The position numbers and the translations under genes are program-made. The notes beneath the pieces are model-generated. The model did not search any database. It was not told the DNA's origin and saw only the letters and a list, made by a program, of their open reading frames with translations. Positions 1-9,800 of a stretch of 64,000 nucleotides of DNA are shown here, in pieces. Within the stretch, counting starts at the first letter, position 1. Each line of letters starts with the position of its first letter. Source of the stretch: Balneolia bacterium (GTDB taxonomy: Bacteria > Bacteroidota > Rhodothermia > Balneolales > Cyclonatronaceae); assembly GCA_022565795.1 (NCBI GenBank), contig JAIUMA010000007.1, positions 1-64,000 of the forward strand, in the 5' to 3' direction.

Positions 1-189
1 CGCCGCTGTAAGGAGATGGGAATACTCGAAACGCATAAGGATTACGAAACCGTTTTCCGCCAGTTTCAGGCTATTAAAAACGAGTATGAGGTGGTTAAAC
101 ACAATATTATAGAGGATGAAAGACCGCCTATGAACACCATTCCCGAGTACCGTGAAAAATTCGGTCTCGACAAGAAAAAGAAAAAATGA
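1..189 (+). CDS. C-terminal end of an unassigned protein (partial)
   Basis: The first reading frame is open from base 1 to the TGA at 187-189 and gives the last 62 residues of a protein that starts outside the window. The tail is charged and probably helical, and it ends in a run of lysines (KKKKK). The segment beginning RRCKEMG faintly recalls the hinge region of 2-isopropylmalate-synthase-like enzymes, but the match is too short to assign. The next gene on the same strand begins 133 bases downstream, after a hairpin, so this is probably the end of a transcript. Reality as coding sequence is likely; function is unknown. Confidence 0.6.
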   Translation, partial: RRCKEMGILETHKDYETVFRQFQAIKNEYEVVKHNIIEDERPPMNTIPEYREKFGLDKKKKK

Positions 190-236
190 TGTCCATTTCC
201 AAACATGGCATCTGAGCAATTAAAATCATTTATTAG

Positions 237-277
237 AGGGTGATGGCGGTCAAACTCGATTCGAAACCCATCACCCT
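237..277 (+). terminator. Hairpin of two inverted GGGTGATG octamers, possible terminator
   Basis: AGGGTGATGG at 237-246 pairs perfectly with CCATCACCCT at 268-277, with a 21-base loop. Only a short T-rich stretch follows. The arms are two inverted copies of the octamer that recurs through the window. The hairpin lies in the gap after the partial gene ending at 189, so it may act as its terminator. The arrangement resembles Haemophilus and Neisseria uptake sequences placed as inverted pairs after genes. Confidence 0.45.
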
Positions 278-322
278 TTATCGTACAATTACTATTTATT
301 CGCATCCAACCGATTTAGCCCG

Positions 323-1243
323 ATGAGCACATCATACTCTTTGAAAACAGAACTTCTCAAGCGCATTATGGAACTATCCGAGCCGCTCGAACCGGTAGAT
401 ACCGGCGAAAAGCCCGTATTAAAAAAACTGGACGACATCAGGGCGGTTGTGTTTGATTTTTACGGCACGCTGTTCATGTCGGGCACGGGTGACACCATGA
501 TCGACGACCCCATGGGCAACGAAGCCCGCGCCTTCGAAGAAGCCTTCAAAACCATATTTCCGAAGCTGAAAAACCAGCCTGATCCCGAAGACGGCGCTGA
601 AATCTACAAAAATGCGATTCTCAGCAAGAAGGCGTCTATCAAGAAAAAAGAGGGCATCGAATATCCGGAGATTGAGATCAAGGAAATCTGGAAAGACGTG
701 TTTCGCGAATATGAAAAGCGCGAGTTCAAAGGGCTGCCGACCGATCCTGATGATGATCTGCTTCAGCGCCTGACCATCGAGTTTGAGATGCGTAATAATC
801 CGACCTGGCCGATGCCCGATCTGGAGGAGACGCTGGAAGACCTCAAGGAGAAAGAGCTGCTTTTAGGTATTTTATCCAACTCACAGTTTTACACCCCTAT
901 GATTTATGAGGCGCACACCGGATCCGAGCCCGGGCAAAACCATTTTGATGTGAACCTCTGTTTCTGGAGCTACCGTGAACGGATGTGCAAGCCGGCTCTA
1001 AGATTTCACGGGGCACTCAAACAGGCGCTGATGGCTCACTTCATGCTAATGCCCGAAGAGGTGCTGTACGTTGGCAACGACATGCTCAAAGATATCTATC
1101 CGGCCCATCACCACGGTTTCAAAACGGCGCTGTTTGCCGGAGACGACCGCTCCCTGAAATGGAGAAAAGACGATCCCCGCGTTAAAGGCGTAAAGCCGGA
1201 TCTGGTAATCGACCGGCTTCATCAGCTTGTGGACTGTGTCTAG
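323..1243 (+). CDS. HAD-superfamily hydrolase
   Basis: A 306-residue cytoplasmic hydrolase of the haloacid-dehalogenase superfamily. Motif I is DFYGT, with the nucleophilic Asp near residue 45. Tyr replaces the second Asp, as in haloacid-dehalogenase-type and some phosphatase members (DxYGT). Motif II is the Ser in ILSNSQ near residue 186, motif III the Lys in CKPALRF near 222, and motif IV is VGNDMLKD near 250. About 40 residues precede the Rossmann core and a long helical cap lies between motifs I and II. The substrate cannot be read from sequence. No Shine-Dalgarno is visible at the ATG. The gene ends in TAG and stands alone, converging on the DUF779 gene. Confidence 0.85.
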   Translation: MSTSYSLKTELLKRIMELSEPLEPVDTGEKPVLKKLDDIRAVVFDFYGTLFMSGTGDTMIDDPMGNEARAFEEAFKTIFPKLKNQPDPEDGAEIYKNAILSKKASIKKKEGIEYPEIEIKEIWKDVFREYEKREFKGLPTDPDDDLLQRLTIEFEMRNNPTWPMPDLEETLEDLKEKELLLGILSNSQFYTPMIYEAHTGSEPGQNHFDVNLCFWSYRERMCKPALRFHGALKQALMAHFMLMPEEVLYVGNDMLKDIYPAHHHGFKTALFAGDDRSLKWRKDDPRVKGVKPDLVIDRLHQLVDCV

Positions 1244-1245
1244 TT

Positions 1246-1290
1246 GCTGAGGCTGACTTAAGGAAATTCGATCAGGCTCAAAGCCTCAGC
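1246..1290. terminator. Weak inverted repeat between convergent genes
   Basis: GCTGAGGCT at 1246-1254 pairs with AGCCTCAGC at 1282-1290 across a 27-base loop and is followed by TTT on the plus strand. It sits in the 48-base gap between the convergent HAD and DUF779 genes. It may end one or both transcripts, but the long loop and short T run make it weak. Confidence 0.35.
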
Positions 1291-1291
1291 T

Positions 1292-1666
1292 TTAGGGCCG
1301 GGCCTCCTCCGCTTCTACGGCTGCCCATTCCTCGTCGGTGAAGAGTCGTGATTTAACAACAAATCGAACGCCGAGCGGAATCTCAAGGGAGAAGCTGGCG
1401 CCGCGGCCTTCAGAAACATCAATGATGAGCTGGGAATACTTCCAGTACTGATACTGATCTTTGGCGATAAAAAAATCACACCCGTAAATGGTGCCGATTT
1501 TCACGTCGCTTTTGCCCGTTATAAAATCACCTTCCTGAAAACACATGGGTGAGGAGCCGTCACAGCATCCGCCGCTCTGATGAAATATCAACGCGCCGAA
1601 CTTCTCCTTAAGCTCATCGACTACGGCTTTAGCATCGTCTGTTATTACGAGTTTTCGGGTGTCCAT
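1292..1666 (-). CDS. DUF779 family protein
   Basis: A 124-residue protein matching the DUF779 family, whose members usually sit beside an acetaldehyde/aldehyde dehydrogenase gene. The hallmark is the Cys-rich segment HQSGGCCDGSSPMC at about residues 29-42, with Cys34, Cys35 and Cys42. This suggests metal or thiol chemistry, but no reaction is established for the family. It has no signal peptide or membrane segment. It lies 200 bases downstream of the aldehyde dehydrogenase gene on the same strand, separated by a terminator-like hairpin, so it may be read by partial read-through or from its own promoter. The neighbour supports a role accessory to aldehyde oxidation. Confidence 0.85.
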   Translation of the reverse strand: MDTRKLVITDDAKAVVDELKEKFGALIFHQSGGCCDGSSPMCFQEGDFITGKSDVKIGTIYGCDFFIAKDQYQYWKYSQLIIDVSEGRGASFSLEIPLGVRFVVKSRLFTDEEWAAVEAEEARP

Positions 1667-1788
1667 GGCGATAATGTTAATTGATCGAAATTCAAAAAGA
1701 CTTACATGTTAGCCTTAGGTTTTGCCTTTTGCTACAAACAGAGCGAGAAAGCGCTAAGCTCTTCTATTTTATCTCAGAGATACCTAAA

Positions 1789-1830
1789 ACAGCCATCCGG
1801 CTCCCGGCATTCGGGACTCCGGACGGCTGT
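1789..1830 (-). terminator. Terminator hairpin after the aldehyde dehydrogenase gene
   Basis: ACAGCCATCCGG at 1789-1800 pairs with CCGGACGGCTGT at 1819-1830 with one mismatch, and an inner CCCG/CGGG extends the stem. On the minus strand the stem is followed by TTTT. It lies 36 bases past the aldehyde dehydrogenase stop codon, so it probably ends or attenuates that transcript before the DUF779 gene. Confidence 0.6.
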
Positions 1831-1866
1831 CGCAGATGGGACCTGTCGTTCTATCAGGATTGAGGT

Positions 1867-3369
1867 TTAGAAAAATCCGAGAGCGGTTTTGTTGTATGAA
1901 ATGAGCAGGTTTTTGGTCTGACGATAATGGCTCAGCATCATCTTGTGATTCTCGCGACCGAAACCTGATTTCTTATATCCGCCGAAGGCAGCGTGCGCTG
2001 GATAGAGGTGATAACAGTTCACCCAAACGCGGCCCGCTTTAATGTGCCGCGGAATCTGGTACGCCTGATGCATGTCACGGGTAAAAACGCCCGCTCCGAG
2101 CCCATAGAGCGTATCGTTGGCGATTTCAAGGGCTTCGGCCTCATCCTTAAAAGTAGTGAGTGATGCTACCGGACCAAAAATCTCCTCCTGGAAGATTCTC
2201 ATTTTGTTATGGCCTTTAAAGATGGTTGGTTCCACATAAAAACCCTCATCAATTCCGTTTCCGGCCGTCTGCCATGCGTTTCCACCGACCAGAACCTCAG
2301 CCTTCTCCTGCTTTCCGATATCGATGTAGTTCATGATTTTCTCAAACTGATCTTTCGAGGCCTGCGCGCCAACCATGGTTTCTGTATCCAGCGGATGTCC
2401 GCGCTTGATACGGTTCACGCGCTCTATGAGGCGCTCCACGAACGCTTCGGCTATATCTTCCTGCACCAGGATTCTGGAAGGACAGGTACACACCTCACCC
2501 TGATTGAGAGCAAATAGTGCAGCGCCTTCGAGGCATTTGTCGAAAAAGGCATCATCAGCATCCATCACGCTGTTAAAGAAAATATTCGGACTTTTACCAC
2601 CCAGCTCGAGCGTGACCGGTATAAGGTTTTCTGAAGCGTACTGCATAATAAGACGGCCTGTAGTGGTTTCGCCGGTAAAGGCTACTTTCGAAATACGCTC
2701 TGACTGCGCCAAAGGTTTGCCCGCTTCAGGACCGAAGCCGTTAACTACATTCAGAACACCGGCAGGAAGAAGGTCGCCGATGAGTTCCATCAGCACCATG
2801 ATGCTAACCGGAGTCTGTTCCGCAGGCTTGATTACCGTACAGTTTCCGGCGGCAAGTGCAGGCGCCAGCTTCCAGGTAGCCATCAGAATGGGGAAGTTCC
2901 AGGGAATAATCTGTCCAACAACGCCAAGCGGCTCAGGGATGAGCATGCTCACAGTGTGCTCGTCGAGCTCAGCCACGCTGCCTTCTTCGGCTCTGATTAC
3001 GCCGGCAAAATAGCGAAAGTGGTCGATAGCCAGCGGAAGGTCGGCATTCATGGTCTCGCGTATGGCCTTGCCGTTATCGATGGTCTCAACCCGGGCAAGA
3101 TACTCCAGATTTTCCTCCATTCGGTCGGCAATTTTGTTCAGGATGATGGCGCGCTCGGTAGGCGACATGCGTCCCCAGGCGTCAGCTGCCTCATGGGCGT
3201 GATCCAGTGCAAGCTCAATATCTTTCTCATTCGAACGGGCAACTTTGGCAAAGGGCTTGCCGTCAACCGGTGAAATGGCGTCGAAATACTCACCGTCTAC
3301 CGGGGCTACAAACTTGCCTCCGATGAAGTTGTCGTACTTTTCTTTAAAATCGGGTCTTTGGTGCAGCAT
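1867..3369 (-). CDS. Aldehyde dehydrogenase (AldB/ExaC type)
   Basis: NAD(P)+-dependent oxidation of an aldehyde, probably acetaldehyde, to the acid in the cytoplasm. The 500-residue chain is the usual family length. The general-base Glu lies in LELGGKSP near residue 254 and the catalytic Cys near 293 in [11 protein letters not shown], the form found in E. coli AldB and Pseudomonas ExaC. The ATG at 3369 is preferred because AAGGAT lies 6 to 11 bases upstream and the family start ([18 protein letters not shown]) follows directly. A longer frame to 3423 exists but adds unlikely residues. The divergent AraC gene and the downstream DUF779 gene form the usual partner set for this enzyme. Confidence 0.95.
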   Translation of the reverse strand: MLHQRPDFKEKYDNFIGGKFVAPVDGEYFDAISPVDGKPFAKVARSNEKDIELALDHAHEAADAWGRMSPTERAIILNKIADRMEENLEYLARVETIDNGKAIRETMNADLPLAIDHFRYFAGVIRAEEGSVAELDEHTVSMLIPEPLGVVGQIIPWNFPILMATWKLAPALAAGNCTVIKPAEQTPVSIMVLMELIGDLLPAGVLNVVNGFGPEAGKPLAQSERISKVAFTGETTTGRLIMQYASENLIPVTLELGGKSPNIFFNSVMDADDAFFDKCLEGAALFALNQGEVCTCPSRILVQEDIAEAFVERLIERVNRIKRGHPLDTETMVGAQASKDQFEKIMNYIDIGKQEKAEVLVGGNAWQTAGNGIDEGFYVEPTIFKGHNKMRIFQEEIFGPVASLTTFKDEAEALEIANDTLYGLGAGVFTRDMHQAYQIPRHIKAGRVWVNCYHLYPAHAAFGGYKKSGFGRENHKMMLSHYRQTKNLLISYNKTALGFF

Positions 3370-3395
3370 AATTAAATCCTTGTTTTGTTTATATG

Positions 3396-3405
3396 AAAGC
3401 GCTTT
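3396..3405. promoter_or_regulatory. Palindrome in the divergent aldehyde dehydrogenase/AraC promoter region
   Basis: The perfect palindrome AAAGCGCTTT lies 27 bases upstream of the aldehyde dehydrogenase ATG, next to an AT-rich TATAAT-like stretch at 3410-3415. The 142-base space between the divergent genes must hold both promoters. The palindrome is a candidate operator, although AraC proteins more often bind direct repeats. Nothing shows binding directly. Confidence 0.3.
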
Positions 3406-3511
3406 TCTATTATAATGTATCATCCGGCTCTGCGCTTATGGTATAATCTCAAGCTGTATCGCAATCTTCTCAAAAACCGGAATCCTTCTGAAATACGTTA
3501 ATCCTGCCGCA

Positions 3512-4423
3512 ATGCCTTCAATGCTTCCTTTCCCGTCCAAACCCCAACAGCTGGTTGAAAACCGCCGCATTTTTGGTGGTAACGATATTGAGTTTTCCAT
3601 TTATGATACCTATCAGACTGCCGAAAGGGTGGAGCTACAGTCGCCAAACCCGCTTTATTGCGGTATGATAACCGGACGGAAAACCATCCATATGCATGAG
3701 GGTAAGCCTTTTGATTTCCTGCCGAACGAGTCACTGGTGATACCATCGGGACGCAAAATCCATATCGATTTTCCGGATGCCAAAATGAAGCAGCCCACGC
3801 AGTGCATCACCATAGAGATTTGCAAGGATAAGGTGAGTCAGATTGTAGACCGGCTGAATGAGCAGTTTCCACGGATGGACAAAGCTGAAAACTGGGAATA
3901 CAGCGATCGTAACCACGTACATTTTGAGAATACTGCCCGCTTCAATCAGAATCTGGACCAGATCATCAACTGCTTTACCGATCAGCAGCCCTACCGGGAT
4001 GTTCTCATCGACCTGAATACATCCCGACTGATTATTCACATGCTGCAGTCGGAGGCCCGAAAGGTGCTGCTGAGCGATGAAGTCGAGAAGTCAGGTTCGG
4101 TGATGGCGCAGATTGTACGGCATATTCGGAGCAATATCAGGCGCAGGATAAGCATCAGCGAGCTGGAGAAAATTGCCTGCGTAAGCAGAGCAACGCTGTT
4201 TCGACGCTTTCAAAACGAAATGGGCTGCTCGCCTGTAGAGTTTGTTAACCGTGAGCGAATGAAGGAGGCTGCCAAGGCGCTGCGCAACGGCCTGAACGTA
4301 ACCGAGGCCTGCTACGAATTCGGATATCAAAGCGTGGCTCACTTTATCGATGTCTTTCGGAAGCACTATGGAACTACCCCAAACCGCTACCGGATGAAGC
4401 ATGTGGACAAGGCTGCGTCCTGA
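3512..4423 (+). CDS. AraC-family transcriptional regulator
   Basis: A 303-residue regulator. The N-terminal ~170 residues form an AraC-type sensing domain. Residues ~205-300 hold the two helix-turn-helix motifs (ISELEKIACVSRATLFRRF and then VTEACYEFGYQSVAHFIDVF), ending in the family signature TPNRYR. It is transcribed divergently from the AldB-like dehydrogenase gene, so it most likely activates that gene in response to an aldehyde or alcohol; this is inferred from gene arrangement. No Shine-Dalgarno marks the start, and the ATG at 3521 is equally possible. The gene is followed directly by a strong terminator. Confidence 0.9.
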   Translation: MPSMLPFPSKPQQLVENRRIFGGNDIEFSIYDTYQTAERVELQSPNPLYCGMITGRKTIHMHEGKPFDFLPNESLVIPSGRKIHIDFPDAKMKQPTQCITIEICKDKVSQIVDRLNEQFPRMDKAENWEYSDRNHVHFENTARFNQNLDQIINCFTDQQPYRDVLIDLNTSRLIIHMLQSEARKVLLSDEVEKSGSVMAQIVRHIRSNIRRRISISELEKIACVSRATLFRRFQNEMGCSPVEFVNRERMKEAAKALRNGLNVTEACYEFGYQSVAHFIDVFRKHYGTTPNRYRMKHVDKAAS

Positions 4424-4444
4424 TCAATTTTTCGCACAAAAACA

Positions 4445-4485
4445 AAAAAGGCTGCCGGCTCATTACTGAGGCCGGCAGCCTTTTT
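4445..4485. terminator. Strong bidirectional intrinsic terminator
   Basis: AAAAAGGCTGCCGGC at 4445-4459 pairs perfectly with GCCGGCAGCCTTTTT at 4471-4485 around an 11-base loop. The A run and T run on either side give a U tract in both directions. It therefore serves both the AraC gene (plus) and the propeller lipoprotein gene (minus). Confidence 0.9.
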
Positions 4486-4523
4486 GTTTAATATTCAGGG
4501 TGATAAATCCGGAAAATGATCGA

Positions 4524-5561
4524 CTAGTTAAGTACGAGTCGACCAACATATCCGGTGTCTGTACCAAACCACAGAGAACTTGTGTTGGAGTCAAACATCA
4601 TATGTCGTATGGACCCGGAAGCCTGATCAATGATCTGATCAGCAATAAACTCTTTGCTGTCTATGTCGAACCCAACGAGCTTGTTCGGGTTAAAGCCGGT
4701 TGTAGACATCCAGAGTCTGTCCTGGTCGTCGAAAAGTACGGCATAAGGTCTGCTTTCCTCACCGTCCGGCATTTCCCACTCCTGAATGTCACCATTTTCG
4801 GGATTATAGCTGCCGATGTACCCGGAGCTGAAATCGCCATACCAAACGGTGCCGTTTGAAGCCACATCGAGGCGTCTAACGCGAATGGTTTCCCGCGGCA
4901 GCTCAACCATTTCAATCTCCATAGTTTCAGGATTTACGGTTGCGAGTGCAGATGTACCCATCATACTAATCCAGGGCTGGGTATTTTCAGGCGACATCCG
5001 AACGCCGTATGGCCGGGCATTTGCAACGGGAACTTCAACACCGCGGACTTCGCCGGTCTCCACATTGAAATGGCCGATGCCATTAGCGCGCTGTGAAGAA
5101 AACCAGATATTGCCGTCAGCATCGAATGCAAAGGTATGCGGATCCTGAAGGAAAGGTTCTTCCATATCGAATCTTGTTATTTCTCCCGTTTCAGGGTCGA
5201 TTTTTCCGATATGGCGATCACGGTTTCCGGCATACCAGAGCATGCCGTCGTCTGCAACAACAACCGTATGCGGACCGGCATTTTCACTCAGTTCGAAATA
5301 TCCCATTTCGCTTGTAGCGGGATTGAGGTATCCGATATAATCGGCACGCTGACCGGCAAAGTAAACCATACCGTTAGGTGATGCAAATGGATCTCTGGAG
5401 CGGCTTGTTTCAAACGGAACGTCCCACATGTCGACCGAAATAATGATGTCGCCATTTTCTGAGCTGGCTTCATCGTAAGAGGAAGATGTGTTTTCCTCGC
5501 CGTTTTGTCCGCAGGCTATGAGAAATGAAAAGGCTAATAAACCGGTAAAAAGTGGTTTCAT
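4524..5561 (-). CDS. Streptogramin-lyase-like beta-propeller lipoprotein
   Basis: A 345-residue lipoprotein. The signal peptide ends in the lipobox LIAC with Cys17, followed by a low-complexity Ser/Glu linker. The rest consists of repeated propeller blades of the Vgb (virginiamycin B lyase)/NHL type, with units such as GNIWFSSQRANGIGHFN and GTVWYGDFSSGYIGSYN. Vgb itself linearises streptogramin B, but most homologues have no demonstrated lyase activity. This one is exported and anchored to a membrane, so antibiotic resistance should not be assumed. It is monocistronic and ends in a bidirectional terminator. A GGGTGATG octamer lies 59 bases upstream of the start. Confidence 0.8.
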   Translation of the reverse strand: MKPLFTGLLAFSFLIACGQNGEENTSSSYDEASSENGDIIISVDMWDVPFETSRSRDPFASPNGMVYFAGQRADYIGYLNPATSEMGYFELSENAGPHTVVVADDGMLWYAGNRDRHIGKIDPETGEITRFDMEEPFLQDPHTFAFDADGNIWFSSQRANGIGHFNVETGEVRGVEVPVANARPYGVRMSPENTQPWISMMGTSALATVNPETMEIEMVELPRETIRVRRLDVASNGTVWYGDFSSGYIGSYNPENGDIQEWEMPDGEESRPYAVLFDDQDRLWMSTTGFNPNKLVGFDIDSKEFIADQIIDQASGSIRHMMFDSNTSSLWFGTDTGYVGRLVLN

Positions 5562-5735
5562 AATTACGGTAGTTATGTTAGTAATAGTGTGGCAGCATGG
5601 CTAAGTATCCGAAACACAAGGGTGATGGTCTGCCTGAGTCAAAATGTACTAATGTGATATGATTAGTACACGCAGAAATAGTTGTTTACACATTAATTTT
5701 TGTAAAGGGGCGGCGTCAATGCGGCAATTTGCAAT

Positions 5736-6851
5736 TCAGGCCTCCTCTTTCGGAAAAACCTCAGGTATGATGCCGTGCTTATTGAGCTCGGTTACTATCA
5801 TCTCGGTTACATCACTCTTGAAGAGAAACTCGTAGCGGATGTCGAGCACATAAGCCTTCACCCTAAGCTTAACCATGTAATGCCGGTTATAGATCTCGTT
5901 CAGCGCTATGATGACTACCGGCTTGTTGAGGTAGAGATAGGGCGAGGAAAAGGCGGCGCGTCTGGCAATGTCTTTGGCGAGCATAACGTCAGCCGTGGCC
6001 GGAATAAATATTTCAGACACAACCTGACAATCCAGCGCGCTGGAGTTGGCGTTGGAAACGGCCCGGTTCATCAGCTCGCCGTTTGGGATGGCAACGGTGT
6101 TATCATCAGGCGTTTCTATGAGACAGCTTCTAATCCCGATGCTTTTTACCTCGCCGTAGTGCTCGCCTACCTGGATTTTGTCTCCGACCTGAAATGGTTT
6201 ATCGAGTATAATCATGATACCGCCAAATATATTCCGGAGTATGTCCTGAGATGCAAAGCCAACGGCAATACCCAGTGAAGCCGTGATAGCAATTACGGTT
6301 TCAATCGGAGGCTCGATTATGCCGGCAATCACTATGTAGATAGCAAAGGACCAAATGGTAATCCGCAAAATCGGCGTGAGTCTTTTGAAGAACAGGCGGT
6401 AGGTCGTGGCTCGCTCGGATAGATTATCCAGGATTTTAATAATAACACGATTTACAATCCAGGTAGCGATTAAAATGATGAGCGCAAGAAAAAGTTTGGG
6501 AAAAGAAATCAGGTTTTGAAGCTCCCGGACTTCTTCATCGAGCTCATTGTCTTCGCCTGCCTCTTCGTCTGATTCGACCTCTTCAGAGTTGGCCTCCCCG
6601 TTAGCATCATCTCCGTTTTCGTTGTTCTCCGGTTCAGGGTTAACAGCAGGTGTGGGTACTTCCAGCGTATCGCTGGAGACAGGTGAGACTGATTGAACAG
6701 GTTGAGTACCGGTTGTCAATTCTGTTTTGCTGTCAGATCCGAACCCCGTGGTGCCCGCGTAGCTCTGCCCGGCAAAAGCTGTTAAGAAGGCCAGAAGCAG
6801 TATGAAGCGGAGAGATGTAAGTGATGGAATACGCATGGTCTGGGCTGGCAT
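5736..6851 (-). CDS. MscS-family mechanosensitive channel
   Basis: A 371-residue small-conductance mechanosensitive channel of the inner membrane. An N-terminal signal-like helix is followed by a periplasmic linker very rich in Asp and Glu (about residues 75-110). Three membrane segments follow, then the conserved pore helix and beta domain (GVGFASQDILRN-like and FQVGDKIQVGEHYGEV). The C-terminal domain is short. Its ATG overlaps the stop of the upstream ATPase gene in a TAATG arrangement, so the two are translationally coupled. The acidic extracytoplasmic stretch is unusual for the family and may respond to ions. Its coupling to the ATPase suggests a dedicated partner rather than a simple osmotic valve; this is inference. 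Confidence 0.9.
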   Translation of the reverse strand: MPAQTMRIPSLTSLRFILLLAFLTAFAGQSYAGTTGFGSDSKTELTTGTQPVQSVSPVSSDTLEVPTPAVNPEPENNENGDDANGEANSEEVESDEEAGEDNELDEEVRELQNLISFPKLFLALIILIATWIVNRVIIKILDNLSERATTYRLFFKRLTPILRITIWSFAIYIVIAGIIEPPIETVIAITASLGIAVGFASQDILRNIFGGIMIILDKPFQVGDKIQVGEHYGEVKSIGIRSCLIETPDDNTVAIPNGELMNRAVSNANSSALDCQVVSEIFIPATADVMLAKDIARRAAFSSPYLYLNKPVVIIALNEIYNRHYMVKLRVKAYVLDIRYEFLFKSDVTEMIVTELNKHGIIPEVFPKEEA

Positions 6852-9800
6852 TAGTGCAATATATTTCGACTTGAAAGCATCTTTGAAACCTGACGGTACA
6901 CGAGATGATTTATCGTGAAACCACGGCTGGTTTCCACAACAAGACCTTTTGCGGAAAGCCGGCCGAGTAAAAGCCTGGCTTCTGCCAAATCGTTGTGCAT
7001 GGCAAAGGAAAGCTCGGCAGCCGTTAAAACATCATGACGAATAAGGGCAGCGAGGGCAAATAGAATATCGCGGGAAGGCGTTTCCAGCGAGTCTATGTCG
7101 GCCAACTCAATCGGGTTCATAACCACGCCGTCATCATCAATCTTCTGAATGGCGTTTACCCAAAAAATCATCGCAATACTAAAATTTCCTTTTGCGGCTT
7201 CTGCAAGTCTGGCGAAGTACTCTTTCTGAAGATATTTCTGTATCTCCTTCTCATTGCCCAAGAGCTTGCGGAATGTCCTTGATCGCTGAATGTCATTAGA
7301 CGGCTTGAAGGTTAGTTCATAGCCTGTAGCGCGATGGCGTAGCAAAATCCCCTTTTCAATCTGCTCGCCTGTAAGGCTGTCGGTACGAAGAACCTGGGAG
7401 AAGAACTGATCGGCACTGAACATTTTCGTGAAGAACTGCCATGCGTTTCCACTGCAGCTTACCACCCAAAACAGTTTGCCGGTAGTCTGGGAGAAGAGCA
7501 CCCAAAACTCTGAAATAGCCTTGTAGCCGTTCACGTTACGTATATACAGATTCTGGAGCCCTTCAAGGATTATCACCCTTTTTTTACGGCTTTTGTGAAT
7601 TTTTTGGATCAAGGCATCGGTATCCTGCGTTTCTGCAAATCCCATCTTTTGGGAGATGATGGCGTTTATTGCTGCAGGATCAAAAAAGGTGTGCTCAAGG
7701 TTGATGTGCACCACGTCCTGCTTCACCGTTTCACTCTGCTTGAAAAAATGAAGCAGAGTGCTTTTCCCGCTGCCTTTCTGACCCGCAATAGCAATGCTCC
7801 AGGGAATCCCCTTATTCCACTGCTCATAGCCTTTATCCAGGTGAAGAAGGTTTCCTGCCGCATCCAGATAGTATTTTTTATCTATCTGGAAAGAGCGCCT
7901 GAATAACCGCTGATAAATAAAAGGCAGCTTTTCATCTGAGGTCTTGTGTTGTAAAAGATATTCTGTTAGCGACAGACGCGCCCGGGCCGAGTCGGTTGCG
8001 CCTTTACCTAATCCCAGATAACGGGATGCGGGCGTATAAACGACGAAAAACTTGCCTCTTGCATATCGCCAGGCAAGCGAGGCTTTATCCTGAGCGACGG
8101 CCGAAAACCGAACAAAGCGTTCTCGCCATCCAAGCGCTCTCTCTTTGGCCTGAAGCGCTTTGTCGCACATTTCAAATTCACTGTAGCGCCGCTCAGAAAT
8201 TAAACGGGAAAGCTTTTGATACGATCTGGGCAGATGCGTCCTGATTTCAGTTTCATACGCGTTTTGTTTCTCGCGAATGCTTTTAATAGACTTTTCAAGC
8301 GTCTGCACCGAGCGTTTGAGTCCGGAAATAGCAATTTCTATGGGTGCGTCTTCTTCTTCTTTTTCGTCAGAGGCCGCAGCTGCCTGCAGGTTGGCATCAA
8401 CAATTTCCGCCGCCTGCTCGATCTCGGCCGCCTGCTCTAAGATGAAGCCGCTGAAATGCTGCGTTTCCGGCCGAACAGGATTAAGCGCCTCGTTTTTGAT
8501 GAAGCGTGAGGCAATGCTTCGCCATTTAAACAGATCGGTTGTGATTTCGGGTAGTGGCATCGCAAAACTTCGCGTCTCAGCCAGCTGAAGCGTCTCGGTA
8601 AAGCTGTTTATTTCCAGCTCCAGATCGGATATGGTTTGCCGGATACTTGTTATGAGCCTTTCCTGAAGCTCTTTGTTCTGCATTCTGGCCAGAGAAGCAT
8701 CCATAAATTCGTTACGAAGCCTGTCTCGGATGGCATCGATTTTCTTAACGCTTTTTACACTGCTTGCGTCCTTTTCGAGCTGTGAGATGAGATCCCGCAA
8801 AAGCTTTACACCACTTTCGGTTGGTATATAGCAGGTGTCACGAAAGAAAACGTGGGTTTCATCCAGAAGGGTTTGAAGCGCACTCTTCAGCTTTGCACCA
8901 AATGATGCGAGCTCGCTGTGGACCTGCAGGTCAGTCAGCTGAGACTGAATATATACATTCCACTTAGAGAGGTTGCGGCGGACATTTTTCCGGGCTGTGG
9001 CCAATAGCTTGTTGAGCTTCGCATCGCTTAGTCGCCCGGAATTAAGCTCTGTGGTGCCTGCTTTTTTTGCTAAACTTATGATGTCATCAAAAGCCTGATT
9101 AAGGGCCGGATTGGTTGAATAATCACCTTCCGTGTATTCTTGAATGCTTTTTATGGCAAGGGTGATGTGCTCAGTAGCGTCATCAAAGAGGGGGCTGGAA
9201 AAAGATGGTTCCGTTTTTGCCGGTTTCTTTTCTTCGCTGCTTTCAGCCGTATCGTCGCTGCTGGCTTCCGGCTTCTTCTTGTCCTGAACGGTTGCGGTTG
9301 CTGCCAATAAGTTGTCCAGAGCTAAAGCAATCCTGGAGTGCTCAAAGCCAAGCGTTTCTGTAGATACGTCCTGCCGGCATAGCAACCCATACTTTAAGAG
9401 AGCTTGAAAGGGAATCTCCTGTGTCCAGAAGTAAGACTTGCCTTTGTCTCTGTGAAGCGCACTGCCTGCCTTGAAAGCCAGGCGCTTGATACTCTTTCGA
9501 AACTTAAGAGTGCGTGAATCCTGAGGCAAACCAGCAAATCGCTCATCACTCTGCAGAGCCAAAAGCTTTTCCGGCTCTTTGGCAATTTCCTCAAGCAGGA
9601 TTTGTTCCCAAACAGCATCCGGCTCACGAAATGAGGGGCTCTTGAGAATAGCTTGCAAGGCCTTTACGGTGTCTTCGAAAAGCTCAGGAATCCGTTCTTC
9701 TGCTCCCTCATGCTCGCGGCGCAATCTGATGATATCGGTGCGAAGCCGGCTTAGCTCTTCCAGCAGCACACCGGCAGTTCTTTGCCGGTACGAGGAAACA

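Noticed and set aside
4524-5561. Antibiotic resistance gene (virginiamycin B lyase)
   Set aside because: The protein is an exported lipoprotein and the propeller family is broad; sequence alone does not support resistance.
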